From Leishmania martiniquensis (Eukaryota > Euglenozoa > Kinetoplastea > Trypanosomatida > Trypanosomatidae), in the NCBI RefSeq assembly GCF_017916325.1, contig NC_090171.1:2512501-2576500 (forward strand): a DNA stretch of 64,000 nucleotides, in the 5' to 3' direction. Position numbers and translations under genes: made by a program. This document shows positions 10,441 to 20,995 of this stretch, piece after piece. The notes beneath the pieces were generated by a model that ran no database searches, was not told the DNA's origin, and saw only the letters and a program-made list of their open reading frames with translations. Within the stretch, counting starts at the first letter, position 1. Each line of letters begins with the position of its first letter.

Positions 10441-11835
10441 TCACGGCGGTTCGCCATCGCTTCGGTTCAGGTAGGATGCTGCCGAGGAGGTGGAAGAAAG
10501 CTCGTCTGCGCGCAAGCCCTTGTCGATGGGAGCGAGGATCTGCAACGACGCGCTAGTTGCGCTCTCCTGTGCCTCTGCATTTCCTTCCCTGCGAGACCGC
10601 TCCCTGCCCATATGCATTGAGCTGTCGACGCGCCGCTCTCCAGTGGAGCGTCTTCGACCCGACCCTGACAGCTTCTCACACGAGCTTGAGCGCGATGCAA
10701 AGATAGCTGTCACCGCGCGCGAGGGGAACGGCAGCGACGCGTCCATCGAAAAAAGAGAGGACGCCGCGTACGCCTCGGCATCAGTGGGGCCCTTGGGCGC
10801 CGCATCGGAGTTGGTGATTGACGACCTGTGGAAAGAAGTTCGGTGAGTCCGCTGCGGCGGAGACGGTGCGACGGGCGACGGAGTGCCTGAGATTGCACGA
10901 CTGCTTCGAGTTGTGTATTGGAGAGCCACGATGGAGGAGGAGGTGAGGCGGCCGTGCACACGGCGACGGCGCCGCACAATGAAGGTGCTGGAGACACAGC
11001 TGCCGGGCTGCGACGGGGTCGCCGTGGGAGTCGACGATGCCGCGCTGACCTCATGATCATCCGCCGCCGAGAGAATCACACTAATGCTGTCGTCACTGCC
11101 AGTGCCGGACTGTGTACAGTCGCTACGCTCATTCAGAGGCAACCTGAGCTCGGTGCGTTTCTCGCTTCCCTCGGCGTTGCTCACCTCCAGCTCTAGCCTG
11201 AGCGCCCGTTGTGCCCCAAGCTGCGCAGCACCGCCTCCGCCGGCGTGCCTAGAGCTGCAGGGTGGAGTAGTGGGAGGAGCTGGAGTGAGAAGCACGTGAG
11301 GGCCCCCCACAGACGTCAGCCGCGACGACACGGGGGTGGATCGGACACCCAAGATGCACAGCTGGTCAGAGCACGATGGCGAGCGGAGTTGGTGCGTAGG
11401 GGAGCGGGGGGCAGTCGTCTGCCCGTTCGCCTCGCGTCGCTGCTGGCACTGAAGCTGCCGGTCACGGTGCTGTTGAGCGGCATCCAGCTTTTCCTGCGTA
11501 CGAGTCCAGAAGTCATCGGCAAGACGATGGCCGCTGATCTTCGAATTGAGGTGTGTTTGTATTTGCGATGACTCGCGCCGTTGCTCCTTGTTGTGCGTCT
11601 CGCTCAATGTTGTGAGTGCCTTGCGTAGCTGCGAGTGATACTCGGGGGAGCACATGCCCCCCACACGCCCCCACACCACGACGACCTCGGCAGCCTCCTT
11701 ATCCCAGTTCTCGAGCCGCTCTCGCAAAAACTTCTCTAACTGACCCTTCTGGGCGGTGTCGCCCGATCTGGTGTTGCTGGCACCGCGCTTCCACCGCTGC
11801 CGCGCAGGCGGGGAGGGCGGGAGCACTGAACCCAT
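10441..11835 (-). CDS. Hypothetical protein, helical N-terminus and long disordered Ser/Pro/Arg-rich tail
   Basis: 464 residues from the ATG at 11835. Residues ~28-135 are charged and probably helical (GQLEKFLRERLENWDKEA; later a Gln/Arg-rich stretch around LDAAQQHRDRQLQCQQRRE). From ~140 on the sequence is low-complexity, rich in Ser, Thr, Pro and Arg, with no recognisable domain, transmembrane segment or signal peptide. The frame is long and unbroken on the gene strand and sits where the L. mexicana SAP spacer is reported to carry a second gene beside the MAP kinase; whether this is that gene I cannot tell. A structural or scaffold role would be a guess. Confidence 0.65.
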   Translation of the reverse strand: MGSVLPPSPPARQRWKRGASNTRSGDTAQKGQLEKFLRERLENWDKEAAEVVVVWGRVGGMCSPEYHSQLRKALTTLSETHNKEQRRESSQIQTHLNSKISGHRLADDFWTRTQEKLDAAQQHRDRQLQCQQRREANGQTTAPRSPTHQLRSPSCSDQLCILGVRSTPVSSRLTSVGGPHVLLTPAPPTTPPCSSRHAGGGGAAQLGAQRALRLELEVSNAEGSEKRTELRLPLNERSDCTQSGTGSDDSISVILSAADDHEVSAASSTPTATPSQPGSCVSSTFIVRRRRRVHGRLTSSSIVALQYTTRSSRAISGTPSPVAPSPPQRTHRTSFHRSSITNSDAAPKGPTDAEAYAASSLFSMDASLPFPSRAVTAIFASRSSSCEKLSGSGRRRSTGERRVDSSMHMGRERSRREGNAEAQESATSASLQILAPIDKGLRADELSSTSSAASYLNRSDGEPP

Positions 11836-13554
11836 GCGCTCTGTGAAAACGCGCGTGATGAGGGAAATTGTTCCGTTCGCCCTTCAGCCTGTAAATATTG
11901 AGCCGATCTGCGTGAGAGCCCTGCCCCTCGGAGGCGTCTAGGCGTCCATGCGTTGGTGCCCGTGCCGCGGACACCAAAATGTGTACTCCGATGGCTTTCT
12001 CCAGACCAGCGCAGATTGTTGCTGGCTGCAGTGCCGGTGGCCTGAACAGACTCCGTAAGGGCGCCGGCACACACATAAACACGAGCAAACGTAGAGGCTA
12101 CAAGAGAACGCGATCAGCTCCACTCGATACAGTCAGCTACGATGGCCGCGTTGCGGTAGAAAGCGGGTGAGCTTTGTCGACAGAGGGAGATTCGGCGTGC
12201 TCGGGCGACGGCCTAAGTGAAGCGGCACGGCGACAAAGTGCAGGGATGGGGCTGGGTGCAAGAAGATCATCGAGTACGAAACATGAGCGCCGTCCGCAGA
12301 CTCTATCAAGAGGAAAGAGAAAGGAAGCCACAGGGCACCTTTACCTCTGCCCCCCTCCGCTTGGACCTCTGGAAAGGGTGTGCGTCCGGGCCAGTGCGTG
12401 CCATGCGCCGCATCAATGAAGAATATCCCATGGGTGCGGAGCGGAGTCATCAAACATGTAAGCGCAAGCCGTCCCAGCGAAGAGATGCATGCAAGGACGG
12501 GGGCATGCACAACGGTGTGCTGGGTTCCTTTTTTTCTTAATTTCGCGCTGAAAAACTGGAAGAACAGCGAGGAAGGCGCATTTCAAGCAGAATTACCACG
12601 CCGGCATGCATACCCATGCACGTGTTTACACATACACGATCACACGGTGCATGTGCGCCGTAAGAGATGAGGTAAGCTGACAAGTACTAGCATGCACCAC
12701 CGCGCAGCACACGTTGGCGTCCAACACCGCACACACAATAAGAGGCAAAGAGGGGGCAGGCGAAGCCCCCCCCCAACAGAATGACAGGCGCACTCCCAAC
12801 GAAAGCAAAAGAGGGAGGAAGGAGGGAAGCGATGCAGCGAAGGAGCATCGAATATGCTTTCCTGCACGTGTGCACACACACGCACACATACACACACAAG
12901 TCCATGAAGATGCCGACGCCGATCCCGTCTCTCAAAAGGAGCGCGACTTTGCGTCATGGAACGAGGCGGGGGAGCGTGTGCGTGCGTGGCCCCGGGAGCT
13001 CGCTGCGCCAATACGCACCCTCACACAGCAACCACACTTATCCGCGAACGAACGAGCGAAATGCCGACAGTCTCTCCGACCCTTCTCCGCGTATTGAGGT
13101 GTTGAGTTTCTGAGGAAGAGGAGGCGAGGGATAGAGGGGGGAGAGGAGACACCTTCATCCATCCCCGCCACACCCGGGCGGATCCACGAGGAGCAAACTG
13201 GAGAGAAAAATGGGGGAAGGGGGAAGGGGGCCACAGGACGGTGTTCATGCAGCTAAAAACAACATCAATAAAAAGAGAGAGAAAAGAAAGAGGAAGCGAT
13301 AACGGCAACGCACTCACCTGCGCCGGGTGCGGATGTTGTAGTGGCGCTGAGAAGCGCCGCTCCTCCTCTTTACGCCATTACACAGAGAACGAGAGAGGGG
13401 GGATGATGAGGGGCAACAGGCACGCCCCCCCAACCCCCTTTTTTTGCTTTCAAAAGGGGACACGGTGCACCGCAACAGAGCTGCGCGCTGTGCTGCAGCC
13501 TGAGCTTCTCCGAGAAGGTTTACTGTACGTCATGCTGATTCCCCTCGTCTGCCG
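11836..13554. other. Spacer between MPK1 and the 464-residue gene (MPK1 3' UTR)
   Basis: No gene seen. It includes the MPK1 3' UTR, AC-rich microsatellite-like sequence near 12868-12900 and G-tract clusters near 13210-13231. ORFs up to ~127 codons on both strands are low-complexity Arg/Ser/Cys-rich translations without coding character. Confidence 0.6.
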
Positions 13555-14631
13555 CTAATACACATCTGTTATGTGATGGCGGTAGCGCATGCCGATCTCG
13601 GCGTAGAGAGTTTCCTTGTACTCCTCTTTCGTGTATACCTTCTCATCCACGAGAGGCAGCACGAGTGGATCGAGGCCTTGGATCTTCTCCAGCTCGCCAG
13701 GCTGCACGAACGGGGCAACGTAGGGGTGCTGCAGCGCCTCCAGCGCAGAGAGCCGCTTCCTTGGATTGAAGACAATAAGCTTCATCATCAAGTCTGTTGC
13801 CTCACTGTCCTTGAAGCCTTTGTTTCCCACAAGCGGAGAGAAGCTGAGGGGGGTCGGAAGGGAGTCGATAAGCTTCTCGAGCTCGGGTGAGTGGAGGCTG
13901 CGCACGTCAGCATCGCTGGGCACGCCAATAGCCTCAACGATGAGGCGGAGTTGGTCCAGCGTGTTGCGGCCCTCAAAGAGTGGGTGTCCCAGCAGCATCT
14001 CCCCAATCACGCAGCCGATGGCCCACATATCCATTGCTGTGGAGTAGGCGCGAGACTTGACTAAAATTTCCGGAGACCGGTACCACCGCGTTGCGATGTA
14101 GTCCGTCAGGTCTAAAAACTCCTGCTCGTTATCAAAGCCGCTGCGAAACGTGCGGGCAAGACCAAAGTCACCGATCTTGATGGAGCAGTCGCTGCTGACA
14201 AATACGTTGGCCGGCTTCAAGTCCCGGTGGATGACGTTCTGTGCATGGAGCTGCGCCACGGTGCGCAGGAGCTGATAGGTGAGGAAGCGCTTGTGGTCGC
14301 GCTGCAGCAGATTCTTTCGTATGATTGCCGTGAGGTCGGTCTCTATCAACTCAAAGACGAGGTAAAGGTCAATGTCGTTGGCCGCACGAATGACATCGAG
14401 GATGCCAACAACAAAAGGGTTGTGCCGCAACCGCTGTAAAAGCATCACCTCCCGATAAGTGCGCTGCGCGTCTTGAACGTTGCCAAAGGCGTCGTAGACC
14501 TTTTTGAGAGCGACGTACTTGCCGGTGCGGCGGTCGAGGGCACACCATACAACCCCGTAGGCGCCACTGCCGATGTGGCGAAGAATGCGGTAGCGCTGCT
14601 CAACCTGGCCATCGATGCCATAGGAGGTCAT
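13555..14631 (-). CDS. MPK1: Mitogen-activated protein kinase MPK1 (LMPK)
   Basis: 358 residues, the length I know for Leishmania LMPK/MPK1, starting MTSYGIDGQVEQRYRIL and ending HHITDVY. Kinase features are complete: Gly-loop GSGAYG (21-26), ATP lysine K43, catalytic HRDLKP (135-140), DFG (155-157), the MAPK activation motif TDY (T176-D177-Y178), and the CMGC-type segment before the C-lobe. The open frame extends upstream to 14799, but that extension is GT-repeat sequence and acceptor AGs at 14685-14684 and 14652-14651 lie just upstream of this ATG. In L. mexicana this kinase is required for amastigote proliferation in macrophages (published). Placement between two acid phosphatase genes matches that species' SAP locus. 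Confidence 0.97.
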   Translation of the reverse strand: MTSYGIDGQVEQRYRILRHIGSGAYGVVWCALDRRTGKYVALKKVYDAFGNVQDAQRTYREVMLLQRLRHNPFVVGILDVIRAANDIDLYLVFELIETDLTAIIRKNLLQRDHKRFLTYQLLRTVAQLHAQNVIHRDLKPANVFVSSDCSIKIGDFGLARTFRSGFDNEQEFLDLTDYIATRWYRSPEILVKSRAYSTAMDMWAIGCVIGEMLLGHPLFEGRNTLDQLRLIVEAIGVPSDADVRSLHSPELEKLIDSLPTPLSFSPLVGNKGFKDSEATDLMMKLIVFNPRKRLSALEALQHPYVAPFVQPGELEKIQGLDPLVLPLVDEKVYTKEEYKETLYAEIGMRYRHHITDVY

Positions 14632-14650
14632 GACCGCGATCACAAGAGGG

Positions 14651-14652
14651 CT
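14651..14652 (-). promoter_or_regulatory. Predicted spliced-leader acceptor AG for MPK1
   Basis: The minus strand reads GATCTCTCTCACAG ending here, 19 nt before the MPK1 ATG. A second candidate (ACGTTTTCAG) ends at 14684. Both follow the (GT)n/pyrimidine stretch at about 14697-14730, so either would yield MPK1 with the 358-residue start. Confidence 0.45.
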
Positions 14653-16316
14653 GTGAGAGAGATCAATGGGAGTGAGGGGTGTGCTGAAAACGTACACACA
14701 GAGACACACAGACACACACACACACACTTCACAGGCGCCAATCCCTGCCTTATTGCGCTTGGGGATACGAGAGTACCCGTGTCTGTCTGTGCTTGACACG
14801 ATACCGTGACGTGCGCGTGCGCTGCGCCTTCACCACGCACCCGCACGAGGAAGGGCCGCGCGTGGTCACAATAATACTGACGAAGACGCACAATGCACAC
14901 ACACGCACACCCACAACGTCGTGGAAGGTCCAGCACTGCACACCGTGAGTACACTTCGCCCTTCTACCTTGTTCTGAGTATCAGCCGGCACTTCCTCCGT
15001 TGAAAGGCGATCAATGAAGTGCATCTGAAGAGTTCCAGATGAAAAGCATGAAAAGAGAAGGCAAGGATGCGACGGCAGCAATATATATGGAAAAAGGCAA
15101 GCGATCGCACGAGAGGGAGAAAGGCGCGCTCGGTGCTCCCTCTTCCGTGATGATGTCGGTATCGCACATGCTGTCCACTCGTCGGCGCATCTCACCGTGA
15201 GCATCAGATGCAAGACTGAGAGGAAGGCCGAGGGAGAGGACTGAATGCTTCCCGTGCAGGAGCGCCTGTCACAACGCCCCCCCTGCCCTGAAACCCCCTG
15301 CCTCCATCGTCTCTAAGAGCCGTTACCGGTGTTCAGCCGCAGAGCTTCGCTGCGCTTTCACTATCGTCTGGTCCTTTACTCTCACAACAATGACGACGCC
15401 CGAAAAGATGACCGTTTCCGCTTCCATTGCTCTTGCGCGTTGCCACCTTCCTGCCGAGACGCGAACGATCACGTGTGCGGAGCGCGCTGCCGCAGTACAT
15501 CCACGACTGCCCCCCCACTACACCTTGTCTCTTGTACATTTCCGTTCATTGCAAGTCACGTTTATAGTCAAGGCGGCAGACCCCTTCTCACATACACACG
15601 CGCGCAGCAGGAGAGACGCACACTGCAATGGAGGTGAGCGCACGTTTAAAGCTTGATTCAGGAGATCTTCTGGCGGCCCGATACACGAGTACCCGAAGGA
15701 AGATCGAGAATGCGCGCAGCCGACACTCCTCACCCTCTCACTCTCTCCTCGCTCTCCCTCTGCTTCTCTCCTCCGTCACCTCAGCGCATGAGCCTAAGAA
15801 AGTCGGCACGACAGGGAGCTATCTACAGCATCATCAACTAACCTTCACGAGGAGGAGGCACCACAGCGTCACCTCCAAGGTCCTCTGTGCCGTTAAGTAG
15901 AAATAGCTATGGAGGCCCGTATTCCTTGCGAAACGCCCGCCCATTCCTTGAAGGGGGGCGGCTGGGTCAAGGGCCCACCCCGCTCGAGAAAATCAGAGAA
16001 GTCAACGTAAATCACACAGATATCATAATCTAATGTTCAGCGGCTTGTGTGAAGGCAGAGTAAGTTCGATTAGGGGGCGACCCATAGTGAACGGCACTCT
16101 GAGAGCAGCTGTGAGGTGGACTGCGACATCGGAATAGACAGTTATTCAGGCAGGGGCCGTGCTCGCCAGACGAAGAGGGCAACTTGGTCTAAGGCATGAC
16201 TACGGCTGCTTCGCATCTCTGCAAACAAGCCTGTGGGGGCGAAGGTTCGACCGAATTCTTACCCCTGCTTTGGGGAAGGAAAGAGACCTTGATAAATCCA
16301 ACAGATTCCTTTCTCT

Positions 16317-16672
16317 GCCATTATTTCAAGGATTGAATGCATATAGCCGTAGCTCACCCCCAGCGCGCTCTCCTGCTCCTGCTGCGCACGCGTGCCGCGC
16401 AGTCCGCCGCCACACAGGCCTGGGTGCACTGCACGCCTCGATACAGGCGGACGCCGTCGCTTCAGGCCGCGGCACCCGGCGAGGGGGCAGTGGGGGGTGA
16501 CTCTCCACGCTGGAGCCGGGAGGTCTCGCTGGCGCCACTCGCGGTGCTCCCGTCGGCCGCCCAGCATTCGTCTTCTTGCGGTGTGCAACGGCTGCAGCGA
16601 ATGGGGCGCCTTAGTATCAGCGTGCCGCATCGTATATGTCGGAGGAGGGCAGAGCGGGGGATGTGGAGCGGG
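16317..16672 (+). repeat. SIDER-like repeat, copy A
   Basis: Bases 16362-16672 (311) are identical, as far as I can compare by eye, to 32739-33049. To the left, 16317-16361 still aligns with 32637-32687 but is diverged, mostly by transitions, and 53 bases present in copy B (32688-32740) are missing, with AG at both ends of the gap. The sequence resembles Leishmania SIDER retroposon remnants as I remember them; the repeat itself is directly visible, the family name is inferred. Confidence 0.8.
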
Positions 16673-17808
16673 CGCCTGGGAGCGTCGCCCACGACCAATG
16701 TGGATGCCGTTCGCGTTGGCTTCTCTGCGACGGCCGATGCCGAGGGTTCCCAACTGCGCCTCCCTCCCCTCCCCTTCCCTGTGCGGCGATCCCCAGTGGC
16801 CCGAAAGAGGAGCCGAAATCGGAGGCGCAGATGGCAGCGTCGCACCAATAAAATGACATAACGAAACGAAGAATGCAAAAGAACGCATTCGCAGCAGTCA
16901 CCACCCGCCGCAGGGGGGCACGCAGCCCCGCCTCCTTCCCGTTGGGGACAGCGAAACGGTAATCCTTAAGCGACTCTGCAGCCAAGAGGGGCCCAAGGAG
17001 CAGTAATGAACCATAAGAGCACGACGCCCGTATTTCGCACCCACAGCGTGAGGGCGTCCACATAGACGCGTATCGAGCCGGCCAGTGGGGACGAAAAGTG
17101 AATTAATCGTTGAGATCGGCAAAAGAAGCGCCACCCAAAATAAAAGGGCCTGAGAGAGCGGGCCTTTCGGCTTCACATTGAGGAGGGAGGGGACGAGAGA
17201 CCAAAGAAGCAGCGAGGGCCCTCTCTGCCCTCACACGCACAGTCGCCTATGTGCAGTTCAAGAAATAAGGCGAGAGGTGGGCAAAAGCTCCCAAAAAGAG
17301 GTACAGTGAAATGAACAGGACGTGCCTGTCGGGTACATGTCGAGCGCTGCGAGGTAAAAAAGAAAGTGCCTCAGCCCATCACAGTTGTCTAGATGCCCTC
17401 AACCCACATCGAATCAAGGACAAACGTGGAGCCAGACTACAGAGGTGTCGGCGAGGTACCAAAGAAAGTATATAGTACGACGAAGCAGTGCACTGCTAGC
17501 GTCCGCCGTTCACCGACGAAGACCGTGCAGAGAACAAATAATAACAACAAAAAGAATAAGCTAAAGCTAAAATAAAAAAACAGCGCGCATACGAAAGAAA
17601 CGTGCGCGAGACGGAGTGAGCGGGGTGGTGGTGGTGTTGGGAGGGCGGCAGTACGGCGAGAGGAAGAGGGGGGAGAAGAGGTGCGAGGCTGAAAGTCCGC
17701 CGCGGTGCTGCCATCCACCAGCACTGGCGGCCACACACAATGCCCTTCTGCAGGCACAAATGCACAGAGGAGGTGCATTCCATCGCACTCCGCCCGACAG
17801 CTCCCGCC

Positions 17809-18017
17809 TTACTTACCCTGCTTGCGGATCGCCGTGCCGAGCGCGACGCCGTTGGTCACGCCGAGAATCAGGTCGGCGGCAATGCGGCGGCCCTTCTTCG
17901 GCGGGAGCGTCCGCGGCGTCCATTTCATGGGCTTCTGGACAATAGGGGGATCGACCAAGTCTGTGCTGCTGCTGCTGCTGGTGCTGCTGCTGCTGCTGGT
18001 GCTGCTGCTGCTGCTGA

Positions 18018-18049
<32 letters not shown>

Positions 18050-19407
18050 CTGCTGGAGTCTTCAGCCCCGGCGATGGGGTAGCACTGGTAGTCGGTCGTG
18101 GAGAGGATGTAGGTGACCGGGCAGGCCTTGCTTCTGCAGACGTCGCGGTAGACCAAGCAGCGCGGCGGCACGGGCTTGTTGTCGGCGATGGTGCGAGGGC
18201 ACTCCATGTTGTCGTACTGCGTCTGCGTCATGACGCAGCTTCCGTCAGCCACGGCGGGGCGCGAGTAGTCGACCATGCGGCGGAAGCTATCCAGCGGACA
18301 GATGCCGGTGGAGGCGACGTACATGTTGCCGGCTACGTCGATGCAGTGGACGCGGATGTCGGCCTGCTGGAAGGTGTAGCTGCCGTTGGCGGTCTTCACA
18401 GGGCTGCCGCGGATGAGGCGCACGTACCAGCCGTCGGCATCCGCGGTGTCCTGCAGCAGCTCGACGAAGATGGTGATCGCGAAGGGTGGGCGCATCGTCG
18501 TCTTGCCCTGGTCACCGAACGTGATAGCCAAGGGGGCTATTGTCGTGTCGTGAGCGCTGTACTCGAACATCTTGTACGACGGGACTAGGCGGTGAGCGTG
18601 GATGTTGGCCAGCATTGTCTGCGCAAGGTTCTGCGAGACGGAGCCCTGCGTGCGGTCGAGCTTGCTCGTGCTGTTCCAGCTATAGACATACTCGTACCAG
18701 GCGGCGTTCACCTCCATGATGCCCGGGTACGCCGCCTTCAGGTCGACGGCGCTGTCGAGACGGCCGGCGGCCTCAAAGGCGGCGGCCACGTCGAACAGGT
18801 TGAGGACGCAGTCGACGCGGGCGTTGCAGTCTGTGCACAGGCCCTCGATCCATGCGTCCTTGGCGGCGGCTTGGATGGCTTCCCAGGTGAGGTGCTCATC
18901 TACCACCGGGTTCAGGGTGGCGTACAGGGCTTGGCGGTCGAGCGAGGAGCGGCCCATCACGGACGGCACCAAGTCGGTGTTGAGCAGCGTGTCGGTTGTC
19001 ATGTTCTGCGAGTACACCACCGGGAAGAAGTAGTCGTCCGAGAAGAGGCCGCGCAGGAAGGCGGTGGCGCTCTGGATGGTGCGCTGGGTGTGAGTAGAGC
19101 GGGTGTACACGACGGAGGAGTTGTACCGCGTCGTCGGAAAGAAAGGGCTCTCCACAATTGCGGGGTCGTTGTAGCGCTCGCGGGCAAACTTGCCGATCGC
19201 ACGGACCATCTGGATGCCCTCGTCGGTCAGTTCCCCGCACGGGTACAGGGTACCGCAGATCTCTGTCGTGTTGCCCTCAATGATGGCGCTGCGGGCACCG
19301 TGGCGGTGCGCCACCTGCACCATGCGCACCATCAGGCGCGCGTCGACAGACACGGCCGCACCAACCAGCAAGGCGGCCACCAGCACACACAGCAGCTTTG
19401 GCGCCAT
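17809..19407 (-). CDS. SAP: Histidine acid phosphatase, secretory pathway (SAP locus, right copy, intact)
   Basis: 532 residues. An N-terminal signal peptide (~1-22) precedes the histidine acid phosphatase fold: RHGAR at 35-39, where the His (36) is the phospho-acceptor, and HD at 286-287, the proton donor pair. Sequons NTTE, NSSV, NMTT, NSTS and NGSY suggest N-glycosylation. Near the C-terminus a 31-residue Ser tract broken by Thr/Ile is followed by PPKKGRR, a mildly hydrophobic stretch (IAADLILGVTNGVALGTAI) and a short basic tail. That stretch may be a weak membrane anchor or may not span at all, so secreted versus membrane-bound is open. Compared with what I know of L. mexicana SAP2, the Ser/Thr region is short. 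The enzyme would hydrolyse phosphomonoesters at acid pH in secretory or lysosomal space. Confidence 0.95.
17963..18055 (-). repeat. Serine-codon (AGC) repeat of the right acid phosphatase copy
   Basis: 93 bases of AGC-type triplets with Thr/Ile interruptions; 21 bases (7 codons) shorter than the corresponding tract at 5716-5829, consistent with replication slippage between otherwise identical copies. Confidence 0.9.
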
Positions 19408-20017
19408 GGCGCTTTATCTGTCTCTCCGGCTGTAGATGGTGAGGCCCATCAGCGGCATTCGAAGGAAACAGGAATAGAGAAGGGTGGGAGTGCATCTGTC
19501 GCTGCTGGAATGCTGGGTCAGAAGAGGGGGAGGGGCTCATTTGTGACGGGTGCTGCCGTCATTGAAGGCCATGAGGGCTGCTGCGGTTCGTGGAGAAGGT
19601 TGACGGTCTGAAACATAGCGTGCGGGTGAAGAGGGTGTGGCGCATGCGAAGAATCAGCCAACGAAGGTTTGTGGGGGAGGGGGGAGAGAGAGTTTGAGGG
19701 GCAGGCTTGTGGGTTGCGACTGAGCCAAGATGCGTGACGGTGACGGAAAAGCGCACCTCAGCATGGTCGCACCAGCGGAGTCGGAAGCGGCGCAGAATGC
19801 AGTCGAATGATGAGACTGGTGGCGAATAAGAATAGTTTAGCTTGATCACCTCTGCTGCTCCTTCAGGGTGTGATAGTGCAGGTGGGAAGAATGATGGGGG
19901 GGCGGATGGATGAAGAGGAGCTAGCGGCATACAGACCCCTGCACGGGTCAAGCGCCGGTGCACCTCAAGAGGAAATACCAACACGCACACACACACACAC
20001 GCACGAATAGGAGGGTC
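19408..20017. other. Spacer between UFD1 and the right acid phosphatase
   Basis: 610 bases; UFD1 3' UTR plus acid phosphatase leader. A purine tract at 19462-19492 and G-rich runs at 19674-19700 are seen, and an (AC)n run at 19983-20003. No gene. Confidence 0.6.
19430..19431 (-). promoter_or_regulatory. Predicted spliced-leader acceptor AG, right acid phosphatase
   Basis: Same CACCATCTACAG context as the left copy, but preceded by a different pyrimidine tract (complement of ~19461-19490, CCCACCCTTCTCTATTCC). Confidence 0.4.
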
Positions 20018-20995
20018 TCATGAGCGCCCTCCTCCACCGAGGGCCTTCAGTCGCATCGCGCGGAGCTCCTCCGGAGAGGGACGTGCAGGCGGCACCGCAG
20101 CAGCGGTGCTTGCTGAGGCTTTGCTCGACTGCGACTCCGACAGGAGGTCCCCGCGTAGGGTGCGGCCAGCACCGGTGAAGGCTCGTTGCTCTGGCTCGGT
20201 GGCGACATTGCCAGCTTGCAGTCCGGAAGATGAAGAGAAAGGCTGCCCTGGCTGAAGCTGTTGCGGTGGTGCCCCGGCTGCTTCTTTGGGGCCGTCCGTG
20301 AGGCTTGGCGGACGGAAGTTGAAGGGTTGAAACTGCACCCCGGTTGGGCTGCTCGCACCGATGACGTTGGCGCCAGTTGGTGATGCTGCGACGGAGGCCG
20401 GCGTCTCTGGCGGCGACGGCGGCATGTCGAGTGGCCGCTCAAAGTCCACCTTCAGCTCCACTGGCGCACCATCCGCGCGAACCGTCAGGATGCCATTGAC
20501 GGACTTCTGCTTCATGTCGATGATCTCTACCAGGTCCAGCTGGAACTCTCGATCCACGTAGCTGATCACTATGGTGGTTCCCTTAGTGAGTACAGGATAC
20601 TGAGCGAGGCGTAGCTCCAGCAGGTGCCTCGGATTCTCGAACATGACCAGCGCTTTCTGATGGGGTCGGAGCTTCACGAGGGAGCCTGGCGGAAGACTGC
20701 AGCTCTGCACCTTTACCACCATTCTGCCGGCTAGACCAAGGTGCTGAAACATCCAGTCTGGCAGCACCACCGAACCCGCCTGCGCGTTGAACTCGAGAAC
20801 GGCAGCGTACACGCGCTTTTTGCTCGGGGTTATGATCTCAAATTGGAGGGGATAAACCATGGTAATGCGACATAGGTCATCCAGCACGCTCGACGGCAAG
20901 AGCACGCGGCTGCCGTAGTTGATGCGCTGCTGATTGACGCTTGTAGCCGAGACCGCCACCAGGCGCGTTTCGTAGGATTGCGGCAGTGCCGTCAT
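20018..20995 (-). CDS. UFD1: UFD1, ubiquitin fusion degradation protein 1
   Basis: 325 residues from the ATG at 20995; the frame is open to 21397 but that extension is not protein-like and an AG acceptor candidate lies at 21001-21000. The N-terminal ~185 residues are the UFD1 double-psi-barrel domain (NYGSRVLLPSSVLDDLCR; LEFNAQAGSVVLPDWMFQHL; CSLPPGSLVKLRPHQ). After a Pro/Ser-rich linker there is an SHP-type box, AFTGAGRTLRG, the p97/VCP-binding motif, and a short basic helix at the C-terminus (EELRAMRLKALGG). By family knowledge it pairs with NPL4 as cofactor of the VCP ATPase, extracting ubiquitinated substrates for the proteasome (ER-associated and nuclear quality control). Human UFD1 has 307 residues, so the length fits. 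Confidence 0.95.
   Translation of the reverse strand: MTALPQSYETRLVAVSATSVNQQRINYGSRVLLPSSVLDDLCRITMVYPLQFEIITPSKKRVYAAVLEFNAQAGSVVLPDWMFQHLGLAGRMVVKVQSCSLPPGSLVKLRPHQKALVMFENPRHLLELRLAQYPVLTKGTTIVISYVDREFQLDLVEIIDMKQKSVNGILTVRADGAPVELKVDFERPLDMPPSPPETPASVAASPTGANVIGASSPTGVQFQPFNFRPPSLTDGPKEAAGAPPQQLQPGQPFSSSSGLQAGNVATEPEQRAFTGAGRTLRGDLLSESQSSKASASTAAAVPPARPSPEELRAMRLKALGGGGRS

Larger units (their letters stand above)
14632..17808. other. Spacer between the right acid phosphatase and MPK1
   Basis: No gene seen. It contains the MPK1 leader with an (AC)n run at ~14698-14728, a stretch of ordinary complexity at about 15,900-16,330 that lacks the microsatellite look of other spacers, the SIDER-like repeat A at 16317-16672, and A-rich sequence at 17530-17580. 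The last 216 bases (17593-17808) are the 3' UTR portion of the duplicated acid phosphatase block. Confidence 0.6.
17593..19443 (-). repeat. Duplicated acid phosphatase block, right copy
   Basis: 1,851 bases matching 5346-7216 in direct orientation. It has 21 fewer bases in the serine-codon repeat and one extra G at 18532-18536. Flanking DNA on both sides is unrelated to that of the left copy. Confidence 0.95.

Noticed and set aside
16159..16290. GGTTCGACC motif resembling a tRNA B box
   Set aside because: No matching A box, acceptor stem or anticodon arm could be folded around it.
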